Of a stretch of DNA of 64,000 bases, positions 44,465-52,894 are shown piece after piece. The position numbers were made by a program, and so were the translations under genes. The notes below the pieces were generated by a model that was given only the letters and a program-made list of their open reading frames with translations, was not told the DNA's origin and made no database searches. Origin of the DNA: Alphaproteobacteria bacterium (GTDB lineage Bacteria > Pseudomonadota > Alphaproteobacteria > Rickettsiales > JABCZZ01); contig JABDCC010000001.1 in NCBI GenBank assembly GCA_013288335.1, positions 40,054-104,053 on the forward strand, read 5' to 3'. Each line of letters starts with the position of its first letter. Within the stretch, counting starts at the first letter, position 1.

Positions 44465-45592
44465 ATGTCAGAGTATTCTCTTGAGGCTATCGTTAAAGAA
44501 TTTATAAGGCTTGAGGGTTCCGACCTATACCTGACTTTTGGCTGCGCGCCGAATGTGCGTGTGGCAGATAACATAATTGCATTGGAAGGCAAACCACTTG
44601 CGGATGCGGATATAGAATATCTGCTTGCCGAAATGTTGCCGGAAGAAAAACGCCAGGAATTTTTCTCTAAGATGGAATTTAATGCTCCCATTGAGCTTGC
44701 GGGTCTTGGGCGCTTCAGGGTTAATATATTTCGCCAACAGCAGCATACTGGCATTGTGATGCGGCGGGTGCGGGCGGACATTCCTACGGTCGAATCCCTT
44801 AAGATTCCAAAAATATATAGCGATATCATTATGGAAGCTCGCGGGCTCATACTGGTTGTGGGAGCAACCGGTGCTGGTAAATCCACCTCGCTTGCTGCCA
44901 TGATTGGCCACCGCAACCAATATGGGTATGGGCATATTCTGACCGTCGAAGACCCCATAGAATTTATACATCAGCATAACGGCTGCATGATTACCCAGCG
45001 CGATGTTGGTATTGATACATATTCTTATGGCGATGCGTTAAAAAATGCACTGCGCCAGCGCCCTGATGTGGTGCTTATCGGTGAAATACGTGACCGCGAA
45101 ACCATGGAACACGCGCTTAACTTTTCTGAGACCGGACATCTTTGCGTGGCAACCCTGCATGCTGGCAATACCTGCCAGGCGATTGAGCGTGTGCTGAATT
45201 TTTTCCCTGAAGAAACAAGACGGCAGGTGAGTTATAATCTTGCCTATAATCTGCTTGGTATTTTTTCGCAAAGGCTTGTGCTCACTAAACAAAATACTCG
45301 AACAGTTGCCTGCGAAATCATGCTTAACCGTGGATTTATAAGCACTTTGATTCAGGAAAATAAAGTGAAGGAAATACCTGAAGTTATGCTAAAGAATACC
45401 AACGATGGTATGCAGACGTTCGATCAGGCGCTTTATACATTATATAAAGAGGGCGTAATTAGCGATGATGTTGCTATTGCTGAATCGGATAATCCCGCTA
45501 ATATTCAGTTGCTTATACGCAAAGATAAATCTTCCGGTATGGGAAAAACGACGGAAAATTCCTTCCTGCCAAAGTCCAACTCTAATTTTTAG
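44465..45592 (+). CDS. pilU: Type IV pilus PilT-dependent ATPase PilU
   Basis: 375-residue PilT paralogue. GSDLYLTFGCAPNVRV, Walker A GATGAGKST, ILTVEDPIEF, Walker B DVVLIGEIRD and SETGHLCVATLHAGN mark the family; EIMLNRGFISTLIQENK is the PilU version of the C-terminal motif. PilU assists PilT during high-load retraction. The stop codon lies inside an 18-base tandem duplication. With the upstream TPR gene and pilT it forms a three-gene operon; pilus assembly genes (pilB, pilC, pilQ) are not in the window. Confidence 0.92.
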   Translation: MSEYSLEAIVKEFIRLEGSDLYLTFGCAPNVRVADNIIALEGKPLADADIEYLLAEMLPEEKRQEFFSKMEFNAPIELAGLGRFRVNIFRQQQHTGIVMRRVRADIPTVESLKIPKIYSDIIMEARGLILVVGATGAGKSTSLAAMIGHRNQYGYGHILTVEDPIEFIHQHNGCMITQRDVGIDTYSYGDALKNALRQRPDVVLIGEIRDRETMEHALNFSETGHLCVATLHAGNTCQAIERVLNFFPEETRRQVSYNLAYNLLGIFSQRLVLTKQNTRTVACEIMLNRGFISTLIQENKVKEIPEVMLKNTNDGMQTFDQALYTLYKEGVISDDVAIAESDNPANIQLLIRKDKSSGMGKTTENSFLPKSNSNF

Positions 45593-45611
45593 GCCAACTC
45601 TAATTTCTAGG
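45576..45611. repeat. 18-bp tandem duplication across the pilU stop codon
   Basis: CCAACTCTAATTTTTAGG is directly followed by CCAACTCTAATTTCTAGG, one mismatch. The first copy encodes the last residues and the TAG stop; the second repeats the stop outside the frame end. It is probably a recent slippage duplication. Confidence 0.85.
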
Positions 45612-45702
45612 CTTGCCCAGTCTCTTAATATTATATCCCTAAAAAAGGTTGTGTTTTTAATAGTATATAATATACCAGACCCCTTTTTACGACTTGAGAG
45701 CC

Positions 45703-45788
45703 GGAGGAGTGGCCGAGTGGTCAATGGCAACAGACTGTAAATCTGTCCGCGCAAGCGTTCGAAGGTTCAAATCCTTCCTCCTCCACCA
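45703..45788 (+). tRNA. tRNA-Tyr(GTA)
   Basis: Class II cloverleaf: acceptor GGAGGAG/CTCCTCC, D-arm GGCCGAGTGGTCAATGGC, anticodon stem ACAGA/TCTGT with loop CTGTAAA (anticodon GTA), variable arm CCGCGCAAGCG, T-arm GAAGGTTCAAATCCTTC and encoded CCA. A TATAAT hexamer lies upstream at 45666-45671 without a clear -35. Confidence 0.95.
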
Positions 45789-45860
45789 ATATACTGATAT
45801 ATAAAATTATTCTAAACATATCTACCCGCGCACCTCAGTATTTTTAGTGCCCTAGATACG

Positions 45861-46913
45861 TCACTGCATATTGGAAAGATAGTACCTATTAGCGATGGCG
45901 TTCTTGACTGCGTCGAGAATGACAGGATTATTCTGAACTTGCCAATCGAACGGCTCATTAACATTGGTGTTTTTACTGCTATCAACATTGAAGAATAGCA
46001 CCGCCTTGATATGCGTATATGCAGGGATACGAGCAAAGGCATCCGCCATCCATTGTGCTTTGTGCTTGCCGGTTGGATCATCCCCCGTACTACTACCAAA
46101 TTCGGCAATCATCAGGGGCTTGGAAGGCGCAATTTGTACTATGTCGTTATATGCCTTCGCGAACACCTGGTCAAACGACATCCATGGATTAGGCGGACTC
46201 TTATTGTACCCATCCAGACCTATCCAATCGACGTAGGCATCGCCAGGATAAACATCTCTCATGTCACCAAATTCCTTGACTGCCGGACACCACACCCATG
46301 AAACATTAGTGACACCTTCTTGTGCGAAAATGTCGTGAACATGTCTCCATGCCCTAACAAAATCCTGTGATTCTTGTTGCCGATTCGTATCGCGATCAAA
46401 GCATTTTGGCTTGCCCGAATTCGTACAATACCCATACCATGGGGCATTCATCTCTTGGTCCCAACGGAAGAACATAGGTTTGCCATATGCTTTAAATGCG
46501 CGCGCCAATTTTCGGTAATATTCGTCAGGAAGCTGCTCGTGATTAAAGCGGTCATCCGCAGGATTGATAGTGTTGCTATTGATTTCGGCAAGGGTGCGCT
46601 GTTTGCTCTGTACGTTGACCATCGGGATAGTATTATGATTGCCATTTACCATCTCAAATACACCATTGGGCGCCATTTTGATGTGATCGTTGAAATTATG
46701 GCCATCCTCAAAGAAAAGCTGCTGGATAGCAAGCGGCTTGCCAATCATCTGTTCAAATTGTGGAAAACTAATATCGCCCAAGAGCACCGATGCCCCAAGA
46801 TAAGCACCTTGTGCTGGTACAGGAACTTTATTACCGTTATTAGGCTCGGCGCAATGTGCGTAATCCGGGAGTGTAAAAATCATTAATGCTATCAGTAAGT
46901 ATAAATATCGCAT
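45861..46913 (-). CDS. Secreted GH26-like glycoside hydrolase
   Basis: 350-residue exported protein with a signal peptide cleaved near AHCAE. The catalytic-domain features fit glycoside hydrolase family 26 (beta-mannanase-like): MFFRWDQEMNAPWYGY contains the acid/base Glu within an R-x-x-x-E-M-N motif, YVDWIGLDGYN precedes the loop, and MIAEFGSS carries the likely nucleophile Glu. WRHVHDIFAQEGVTNVSWVW is also typical. The His before E-M-N in most GH26 enzymes is Gln here. It may cut mannan or an exopolysaccharide; the substrate is unproven. Divergent from the Cys-repeat peptide gene. Confidence 0.8.
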   Translation of the reverse strand: MRYLYLLIALMIFTLPDYAHCAEPNNGNKVPVPAQGAYLGASVLLGDISFPQFEQMIGKPLAIQQLFFEDGHNFNDHIKMAPNGVFEMVNGNHNTIPMVNVQSKQRTLAEINSNTINPADDRFNHEQLPDEYYRKLARAFKAYGKPMFFRWDQEMNAPWYGYCTNSGKPKCFDRDTNRQQESQDFVRAWRHVHDIFAQEGVTNVSWVWCPAVKEFGDMRDVYPGDAYVDWIGLDGYNKSPPNPWMSFDQVFAKAYNDIVQIAPSKPLMIAEFGSSTGDDPTGKHKAQWMADAFARIPAYTHIKAVLFFNVDSSKNTNVNEPFDWQVQNNPVILDAVKNAIANRYYLSNMQ

Positions 46914-47098
46914 GTGCTTACCTATTAATAATTTGCAGCATATATAATGTTATCATGCACAGTTTTAAAAAGACTACATCAGATTTTTCCAATATAGTGT
47001 ATTTATTATATACTACATGTATCCTGAGATCCGCAAATAAGGACTGCATAATAATGAAATCTTTTCAGTTTAAACAACCAAAGTGAGGCGGATACCAT

Positions 47099-47380
47099 AT
47101 GAAAATATTGAAATCAGTATGGATTGTCGCGGTATTATTCTGCCTGTTCATGATAGGAGCAGGCCGAGTCTATGCCGATTGTGAATGGCAGAACATATGC
47201 GATGGCGGGGTGTGCCAAAACATTCCCATATGCGACAAAATATCTGACTTCGCGCCAAAACCCAAGCTGCGTAATAAAATGGATATGAATGTAATACCTG
47301 CGCCTGTTAATGGCCCGTGCCATCAACAGAAAGTTTGCGATAAATTGGGTAAGTGCAACTTTCTTAATGTTTGCCCTTAA
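47099..47380 (+). CDS. Small exported protein with duplicated four-cysteine motif
   Basis: 93 residues with a signal peptide cleaved near VYADC. The mature part contains two similar modules, CEWQNICDGGVCQNIPIC and CHQQKVCDKLGKCNFLNVC, each with four cysteines spaced five, four or five, and five residues apart, joined by a Pro/Lys-rich linker. Eight cysteines suggest four disulfides and a periplasmic or secreted location. GAGG precedes the ATG. I do not recognise the family. Its 3' end overlaps the ATP-grasp gene by 17 bases on the opposite strand. Confidence 0.65.
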   Translation: MKILKSVWIVAVLFCLFMIGAGRVYADCEWQNICDGGVCQNIPICDKISDFAPKPKLRNKMDMNVIPAPVNGPCHQQKVCDKLGKCNFLNVCP

Positions 47381-48590
47381 TGTTTTGAGGCGGCACTACT
47401 AACTCAGTGATGATCTGCTGTTTCTGCTTGGACGCTGTCAACCACTCAGCTGCATGTTGCTTTCGCTCTGCAAGAAAGTTAATGAAGGTTTCATCCCACA
47501 TACCACGCCGGTCTGCTAACTGATGGATTTTGAAATCGGGCGTTTCATTGATCTCCACAATCACGGCCCCTCCATCAATAGGGGCTATATCCCAGCCGAT
47601 GAGCGCTATCTCGTCTAGAACCTTAGCACTTTCAGTGACCAGCTTTGTGACTTCTTGCCAGTTAGGGATAACGGTTCCCACGATTAAGACGCCGGTATCA
47701 GGATGATGGGTAATTTCTTCAAAACCATTTTCACTGGCACGTATCACACTTAAAACCCGCCCGCTTTCTATATCAAGCTGTGCAAGAAGATTACCGGATC
47801 GCCAGAAATTATCGGCAATATTAGAACCTGTCGGAATTTTCCAGCAGGCACGTATAATTTTTGGTCCTCCCTGCATTGTAATGGTGAGTAATCGCACGGT
47901 GGCCAAGCGATTTCCACATATTTTGCGTATCTCCGTATGCGGACTGATGCGGCGCTGAAACAAATATCCCGAGGCAGCATGATTTTTTACGTAGGCGATA
48001 AAAGTATCAAGCGGTATGCCGTATCCCATCGTGGTAATAAGCCGCTTTCCTGTTTCATCATAACGCTCTAAGCTTGCCGTGCCAATGCTTTGACGCCCGC
48101 CAATAGGTTTGCTGAATAAAGGATAATATTCGCTTTTAGTCAGAAAGTTTCGCAATTCTTCTTCACTGCGCAATAAGAATTGCGAGGTTCTTCCCACCCC
48201 ATCCCGAAAGATAGCAAGCGTAGGCATAATGGGAAAACCATAAGCAGATAATAAAACATCCGTTGCAATTTTGTTATTTATAAGGCCAAAGAAATCAAAC
48301 CGGTAATTGGCTTCTAACCAGATTTTTTGCATGGCGCGAAGACCAAGGAACTTATTTTTCTCAGCCTGTGTGTAAAGAGTATTGTCGTATAAACACAGCG
48401 CAATATATTCGTCGAACGATAGGCGTCCCACGCCGAAGCGGAGCGTTATAATTTCTTTAAGCAAAGAAAAATAAGAACGACCACAAAGAGCCATGATTTG
48501 TGAGAGTTTAGCAAAAAATGATTTGCGTGGCGCCATCCTTTCTACATCAGCGTATTTTAAATCAGTGTTCGAAATCGGTATCGTTGCCAT
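47364..48590 (-). CDS. Sugar-transfer-associated ATP-grasp protein
   Basis: 408-residue cytosolic protein. The C-terminal two thirds has the ATP-grasp arrangement: YPLFSKPIGGRQSIGTASL as the first nucleotide-binding strand, LATVRLLTITMQGG, and the metal-binding GWDIAPIDGGAVIVEINETPDF. This matches the sugar-transfer-associated ATP-grasp family found among capsule and exopolysaccharide genes, thought to ligate an amino acid or acid to a sugar or lipid carrier. No glycosyltransferase is immediately adjacent here except the secreted GH26-like gene two genes away. Substrates unknown. Confidence 0.8.
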   Translation of the reverse strand: MATIPISNTDLKYADVERMAPRKSFFAKLSQIMALCGRSYFSLLKEIITLRFGVGRLSFDEYIALCLYDNTLYTQAEKNKFLGLRAMQKIWLEANYRFDFFGLINNKIATDVLLSAYGFPIMPTLAIFRDGVGRTSQFLLRSEEELRNFLTKSEYYPLFSKPIGGRQSIGTASLERYDETGKRLITTMGYGIPLDTFIAYVKNHAASGYLFQRRISPHTEIRKICGNRLATVRLLTITMQGGPKIIRACWKIPTGSNIADNFWRSGNLLAQLDIESGRVLSVIRASENGFEEITHHPDTGVLIVGTVIPNWQEVTKLVTESAKVLDEIALIGWDIAPIDGGAVIVEINETPDFKIHQLADRRGMWDETFINFLAERKQHAAEWLTASKQKQQIITELVVPPQNIKGKH

Positions 48591-48616
48591 AGTTTTTTGA
48601 GTAAAGATTAACAGCT

Positions 48617-49006
48617 TTATCTATGCAGCGGAATTTTGGATGCTTTCTTGATTACGGTTTTCACCGGCTTATTCTTCGCATCCACATATACTACTTTTTG
48701 TTCAATTTTAGCTGCCTCTTCACGCGGCAACTGTTCGAGCGAGAGAATAATGACCTGATCGCCAGGTTGAAATAAACGCGCCGGACAGCCGTTCAAACAA
48801 ATTTCACCTGAGCCTGATTTGCCAGGGATTGCATAAGTTTCCCAATGGACGGCGTTTGCCATGCTATTAATATGCAGGAGCTGAAAATCCATGATACCGG
48901 CTGCCTTCATAAGCACGGGATCAATGGTGATACTGCCTTCGTAATTCAGGTTTGCATCCGTTACATGCACGCGATGCAATTTGCCTGTACATACCGTAAT
49001 AGACAT
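48617..49006 (-). CDS. panD: Aspartate 1-decarboxylase
   Basis: 129-residue pyruvoyl enzyme making beta-alanine for pantothenate and CoA. GKLHRVHVTDANLNYEGSITID contains the self-cleavage site Gly-Ser (YEG|S), which generates the pyruvoyl group, and the middle CPARLFQPGDQVIIL segment is conserved. Two adjacent ATGs exist; the second (49006) has GGAGGA at a better distance. The C-terminal basic tail (KTVIKKASKIPLHR) is longer than in E. coli. It shares its upstream region with the aerotaxis genes. Confidence 0.94.
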   Translation of the reverse strand: MSITVCTGKLHRVHVTDANLNYEGSITIDPVLMKAAGIMDFQLLHINSMANAVHWETYAIPGKSGSGEICLNGCPARLFQPGDQVIILSLEQLPREEAAKIEQKVVYVDAKNKPVKTVIKKASKIPLHR

Positions 49007-49065
49007 CATTCCTCCATCCTGAAACCAGAGGATATTATCGCATTACTTAATAATAAAAAAGAGAT

Positions 49066-49107
49066 TTGATCCCAATCAAATACATTAGATTTACTTTAGC
49101 CTATACT
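49066..49107 (+). promoter_or_regulatory. FNR/FixK-type box with class II spacing and -10 element
   Basis: TTGATCCCAATCAA (49066-49079) is a perfect TTGAT-N4-ATCAA site, flanked symmetrically by T and A. TATACT at 49102-49107 predicts transcription from about 49114, so the site centre would be at about -41.5, the class II activation position for Crp/FNR proteins. Orientation favours the PAS-MCP genes; panD lies on the other side. The regulator is not in the window. Confidence 0.75.
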
Positions 49108-49184
49108 GAGAAAATGAGTAAATAAGTGCTATTACAGTGTGAGGAATTATATGGTTATACCTACATTAATCTTGGGGGGAATAT

Positions 49185-49730
49185 ATGAGCCGAGCTGCTA
49201 GAGCGGTTGCTGGACGCGATATGTCGCTTACAGGTGTCAGCCGCACATTCAAAGAGGATGAGATCATCGTTAGTAAAACCGATAATAAAGGTATTATTAC
49301 ATACGCAAATGAGCTTTTTCTTAGTATAGCGGATTATACTCAGGAAGAAATATTGGGAAAACCGCATAGCATCATCCGACACCCGCATATGCCAAAAGCG
49401 ATATTCAAATTGTTGTGGAGTCAGGTAAGAAGTGGAAAAGAAATCTTTGCTTATGTAGTCAATCGCACGAAATACGGTGATCATTATTGGGTTATGGCTC
49501 ATGTGACCCCATCATTTGACAATACTGGGAATGTTATTGGCTTTCATTCCAATCGTCGTGTGCCCACACGCTCAGCTCTCGCGGTTATTGAGCCGCTTTA
49601 TAGAACACTTAAGGCAGCGGAAGACAAGGCGAGCTCACCGCAAGAAGCTATGGAAGCTTCTACTAATATTCTGATGAATCTTCTCAAGGAAAAAGGCAAA
49701 AGTTATGATGAATTTATCCTCTCTCTCTAA
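49185..49730 (+). CDS. Aer-type PAS sensor protein (redox/energy taxis)
   Basis: 181-residue cytosolic PAS protein. [47 protein letters not shown] and [22 protein letters not shown] follow the sequence of the FAD-binding PAS domain of Aer, the E. coli aerotaxis receptor. The C-terminal helix ([19 protein letters not shown]) is a linker that could contact the partner. It lacks the membrane and signalling parts, which are supplied by the next gene, whose start overlaps by 26 bases. A GGGGGGA ribosome site precedes the ATG. Confidence 0.88.
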   Translation: MSRAARAVAGRDMSLTGVSRTFKEDEIIVSKTDNKGIITYANELFLSIADYTQEEILGKPHSIIRHPHMPKAIFKLLWSQVRSGKEIFAYVVNRTKYGDHYWVMAHVTPSFDNTGNVIGFHSNRRVPTRSALAVIEPLYRTLKAAEDKASSPQEAMEASTNILMNLLKEKGKSYDEFILSL

Positions 49731-51003
49731 AGCATTTTGGCTGAATATTGCGGTAGTGGTGGTAAGCATAATCGGCCTGGGTGCTGCGTTTATATTTCCC
49801 GAAACCATCAAGATTGCGTTGGCAGTAGTCACTGTATTTTCAGTTTGGCAGATTATATATCTGCTACGAGTAGAAAAGGTGGTAACACAGATTTCCGAAG
49901 TGGGCTCCGAATGCGCGCATGGCAATATGGAGGCACGTGTTATTGTGCGTGGGGAGCAGGGGAATCTGCGCGAAATGGTAAAAAGTATCAATGATATGAT
50001 TGACGTCGCTGATGCATACGTACGTGAATCGCGCGCCACACTCGAACATGCAGCGGAGGAGAAATACTATCGCAAAATCATGCTCACTGGGTTGCTTGGT
50101 TCATGGAAACATGGCGCACAGGTCATGAATGATGGTATGGATGCTATTCGCCGCAATATGATAAACGCTATCCAGAAAGCGGCGCATAAGCTAGAAGAAA
50201 CGGTTAAGCAGGCAGTTGATGAGTTGTCTCATTCTACCGATCAATTACAGAGTACTTCGCGAAATCTTTCCGGCATTGCGGAAACCGGTAGTGCGCAAGC
50301 AAAGAGCCTGGCTCATTCTTCGGGGGAAACTTCGCAGGCGGTGAGTGCGGTTGCGGCGGCAGTGGAAGAATTTTCCGCTTCGATCAGCGATATAAACAAA
50401 CAGGTCAATAATTCGAGCGGTATCGCAAGAGAAGCAGTAAGCAGCGCCGACAAAGCGAATGTGGCACTTACCGAACTTTTGGGTAATGCCGAAAAAATCG
50501 GTAATGTCATTGAACTTATCAATGCTATTGCTTCTCAGATAAACTTGCTGGCGCTCAATGCAACGATTGAAGCGGCACGCGCAGGCGATGCTGGCAAAGG
50601 TTTTGCCGTGGTAGCCTCGGAAGTAAAATCACTTGCGACGCAGACTGCGAAAGCTACCTCTGAGATTGCCGAAAGCATAAGCGTTACTCGTCAAGGCATA
50701 GAAAGAGCAGCTGGATCCGTGCAGGAAATAGGTGGTGTGGTACATAAAATAAACGAATCTGCAACGGCCATCGCTGCGGCGATGGAAGAGCAAAGTGCGG
50801 TGACACAGGATATTTCTCGCTCCATACAAAGCGTTGCGCGTAATGCTAATGACATCGCCGACTCGGTGGTGGAAATGTCAGCGGCCGCCTCCAAAACCGG
50901 TGAAGCGTCACAGCAAATGAATCAGTCGTCCGATATGCTCGCTGCTCAGTCCGATTTACTGCGCAAAGAAATCGACGATTTCATCGTGGCGTTGTCGGCG
51001 TAA
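49705..51003 (+). CDS. Methyl-accepting chemotaxis protein, Aer partner
   Basis: 432 residues. Two close membrane helices (about 9-29 and 35-53) with almost no periplasmic loop, a HAMP-like region (about 55-110), and a long cytoplasmic coiled coil with the signalling hairpin [40 protein letters not shown] that binds CheA and CheW. The absence of a periplasmic ligand domain fits an internal-signal receptor. Overlap with the PAS gene and their combined order reproduce Aer (PAS, membrane anchor, HAMP, signalling domain) split into two proteins. No CheB/CheR pentapeptide tether is present. Confidence 0.92.
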   Translation: MMNLSSLSKAFWLNIAVVVVSIIGLGAAFIFPETIKIALAVVTVFSVWQIIYLLRVEKVVTQISEVGSECAHGNMEARVIVRGEQGNLREMVKSINDMIDVADAYVRESRATLEHAAEEKYYRKIMLTGLLGSWKHGAQVMNDGMDAIRRNMINAIQKAAHKLEETVKQAVDELSHSTDQLQSTSRNLSGIAETGSAQAKSLAHSSGETSQAVSAVAAAVEEFSASISDINKQVNNSSGIAREAVSSADKANVALTELLGNAEKIGNVIELINAIASQINLLALNATIEAARAGDAGKGFAVVASEVKSLATQTAKATSEIAESISVTRQGIERAAGSVQEIGGVVHKINESATAIAAAMEEQSAVTQDISRSIQSVARNANDIADSVVEMSAAASKTGEASQQMNQSSDMLAAQSDLLRKEIDDFIVALSA

Positions 51004-51013
51004 CACAGAAAGA

Positions 51014-51463
51014 TCAGGCGGCTTTTGTGCCCCATTGTTTCGCGGCTTTTTCCAGTTCGTCCTTTGAAACATCACGCACATGTGAGGCAATAGTCCATCT
51101 GATACCAAATTTATCTTTAATTGAACCGGTTCGATCACCCCAAAACATATCCTGCACTGCAGAGGTTTCTTCAAGCCCTGCCTGTTTTGCCTGACGGAAA
51201 GTTGCATCCACATCCTCCATGTATAAATAAAAACTGGAGTTGCTTGCAGTGCTCATTTGCGGATTTACATCACAAAGGAAAAGTCTTGATGAGCCAATTT
51301 GGAGGCATGCATGCATAATCTTGCTGCCGTCGGGGGTATTCATTCGGTAAACTTCTTTTGCACCAAATGCCTTTTCGTAAAGCTTGATTGCTTCTGCGGC
51401 GCCTTCCACTATCAAAGTGGGGGTAATGGTATTGTAGCCTTCAGGAATGGGGTGTTTGGACAT
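51014..51463 (-). CDS. VOC-superfamily (PhnB-like) protein
   Basis: 149-residue glyoxalase/bleomycin-resistance fold protein. YNTITPTLIVEGAAEAIKLYEKAFGAKEVYRM and the later GDRTGSIKDKFGIRWTIASHVRDVS are the PhnB-like subgroup pattern; the late CD/Glu metal ligands of true glyoxalases are not clear. Members have diverse or unknown activities. It converges with the MCP gene, with ten bases between stops. The tail (ELEKAAKQW) is typical of the subgroup. Confidence 0.82.
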   Translation of the reverse strand: MSKHPIPEGYNTITPTLIVEGAAEAIKLYEKAFGAKEVYRMNTPDGSKIMHACLQIGSSRLFLCDVNPQMSTASNSSFYLYMEDVDATFRQAKQAGLEETSAVQDMFWGDRTGSIKDKFGIRWTIASHVRDVSKDELEKAAKQWGTKAA

Positions 51464-51533
51464 AAAAACTCCTCAGGTTGTTGTACTCAACTGACTTAGG
51501 GTGAGGGGTATAAATAAACAATAAGTTTTTAGT

Positions 51534-51683
51534 TTAAGGCGCTTTGCCTTGTTCTTCTTTTTCTTTATAGATATACCCACCGCCTGCGCCCGCCGCGCCT
51601 GCTAAGAGTACAAAGCAACCTGACAAAGATAAGCTCATAAACAACATCAAAACGGTCAAAGTAACGGCGCGTGAAATTTTCAT
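51534..51683 (-). CDS. Small lipoprotein (49 aa, missed by ORF track)
   Basis: MKISRAVTLTVLMLFMSLSLSGC is a clear lipoprotein signal with lipobox LSGC (Cys 23). The mature peptide is a short Ala/Gly-rich segment (FVLLAGAAGAGGGYIY) and a charged tail (KEKEEQGKAP). An AAGGAATTAGGGA region lies upstream. Such tiny lipoproteins of the YMGG/glycine-zipper type are common in the envelope; no function is assigned. It lies alone between the VOC gene and DUF2336. Confidence 0.72.
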   Translation of the reverse strand: MKISRAVTLTVLMLFMSLSLSGCFVLLAGAAGAGGGYIYKEKEEQGKAP

Positions 51684-51764
51684 TTTGTATCCCTAATTCC
51701 TTGTAGCACGGTAATAATTACAACATAAAGTTACTATAATGAACTCTCAGCTAGCGCGCAATAT

Positions 51765-52892
51765 TTATAAACGCTGGGTGGCGATATGTTGTATCATGGC
51801 GCAAAGGTGATCGACACCTTCGATTTTTTTATTTTTAGAAGATTCTTTAATACGTTCAATAATTTGCGAAGGACTTGGAATTTCCTTATGTCCCTTTTTC
51901 TTCATATTTTCTTCTTCAAGTTGTCTGATGGAATTTACTGCCAACTCCGTTGCCTCAAAAAGATTTGGCGGAAGATTGGCTTGCTTGTAAACAGTCTTAA
52001 AGCCTGATGAATCCTTGAGTAATATATGCATATTAGCAAGCGGTATGTGCAACAACCGCGCCAGGCTTATTTCAAATAACTGTAGATTTCCCATGCTGAG
52101 TGCAGAGAAAGGCGAAAGTGTATTATTATCATTTAACCATTTTATGAGATGAGCCAACTCTTTATCGGACGATTTAAAGCCCATTATTTTTATACGCGCG
52201 AGCTCAAGGCTATTATCCAACGTTTCCCGCATTGCTTTCATTTCAGCGAGATCGCCGTACTTTTCTTCCAGACGTTTGCGCACCGTACCGGATAACCGTT
52301 CGATAATTTTATCCACTACAACAACTGGAAGTGAATTGCGCTGGAAAATGGATTCCATGAGTTCGGCATTGTCGTGATAATCTTTTGCAATTTTCTCAAA
52401 AGATTGCGCTGTGATATTCGCTCCCTCGTTATGCACGAGGGCGTTGACCACGGTTTCAATATTCGTATTTATGAGTTCGCTGGCAACCGCTTCGGATACG
52501 GTGTCGCGCTTTGCAATCGCCTCCAGTTTTTTGTCATCGACCATGGAATGGATGATATTCAAAAGATCGGCATCGCTTAATGCCTCCGAATATTGCAATA
52601 TCGGGCCGGCTACTTCATCTACGTCGCTTGCGATTTGCCGCGCGAGATCCGGCGGTAATTTATCGCTCTGGCTTAATTGCATGGCAAGCATCGCGCGTAC
52701 TATCATTCCTGCGCGCTCGAGCAACAGGCGAAAAATATCATTGGCAATAGCGGTTTGCTGGCTATTCATGCTATCGGAGCCTTCTGCGGTATATTGCTCC
52801 GCCAGTTTTTCTACCAGCGCAATCTGGGTCTTCACGGAACGATCCGTCATCAGGCGTTGAATATCTTCTTGTGATAAGACGTCTTTTGCCAT
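51765..52892 (-). CDS. DUF2336 protein, likely chemotaxis-associated
   Basis: 375-residue all-helical protein of the alphaproteobacterial DUF2336 family (SQEDIQRLMTDRSVKTQIALVEKLAEQY start; internal SEAVASELINTNIETVVNALVHNEGANI repeat). The helices recall HEAT-like or HDOD-like scaffolds. It follows cheZ by two bases on the same strand and so belongs to the cheY-cheZ-DUF2336 operon. The association suggests an adaptor or phosphorylation-related role in taxis, which is inference from context. No catalytic motif is visible. Confidence 0.78.
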   Translation of the reverse strand: MAKDVLSQEDIQRLMTDRSVKTQIALVEKLAEQYTAEGSDSMNSQQTAIANDIFRLLLERAGMIVRAMLAMQLSQSDKLPPDLARQIASDVDEVAGPILQYSEALSDADLLNIIHSMVDDKKLEAIAKRDTVSEAVASELINTNIETVVNALVHNEGANITAQSFEKIAKDYHDNAELMESIFQRNSLPVVVVDKIIERLSGTVRKRLEEKYGDLAEMKAMRETLDNSLELARIKIMGFKSSDKELAHLIKWLNDNNTLSPFSALSMGNLQLFEISLARLLHIPLANMHILLKDSSGFKTVYKQANLPPNLFEATELAVNSIRQLEEENMKKKGHKEIPSPSQIIERIKESSKNKKIEGVDHLCAMIQHIATQRL

Positions 52893-52894
52893 AG

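Noticed and set aside
46886-47086. 66-aa ORF in the gap between the GH26-like and Cys-repeat genes
   Set aside because: Overlaps the GH26 signal-peptide region, lacks a ribosome site and has no recognisable pattern.
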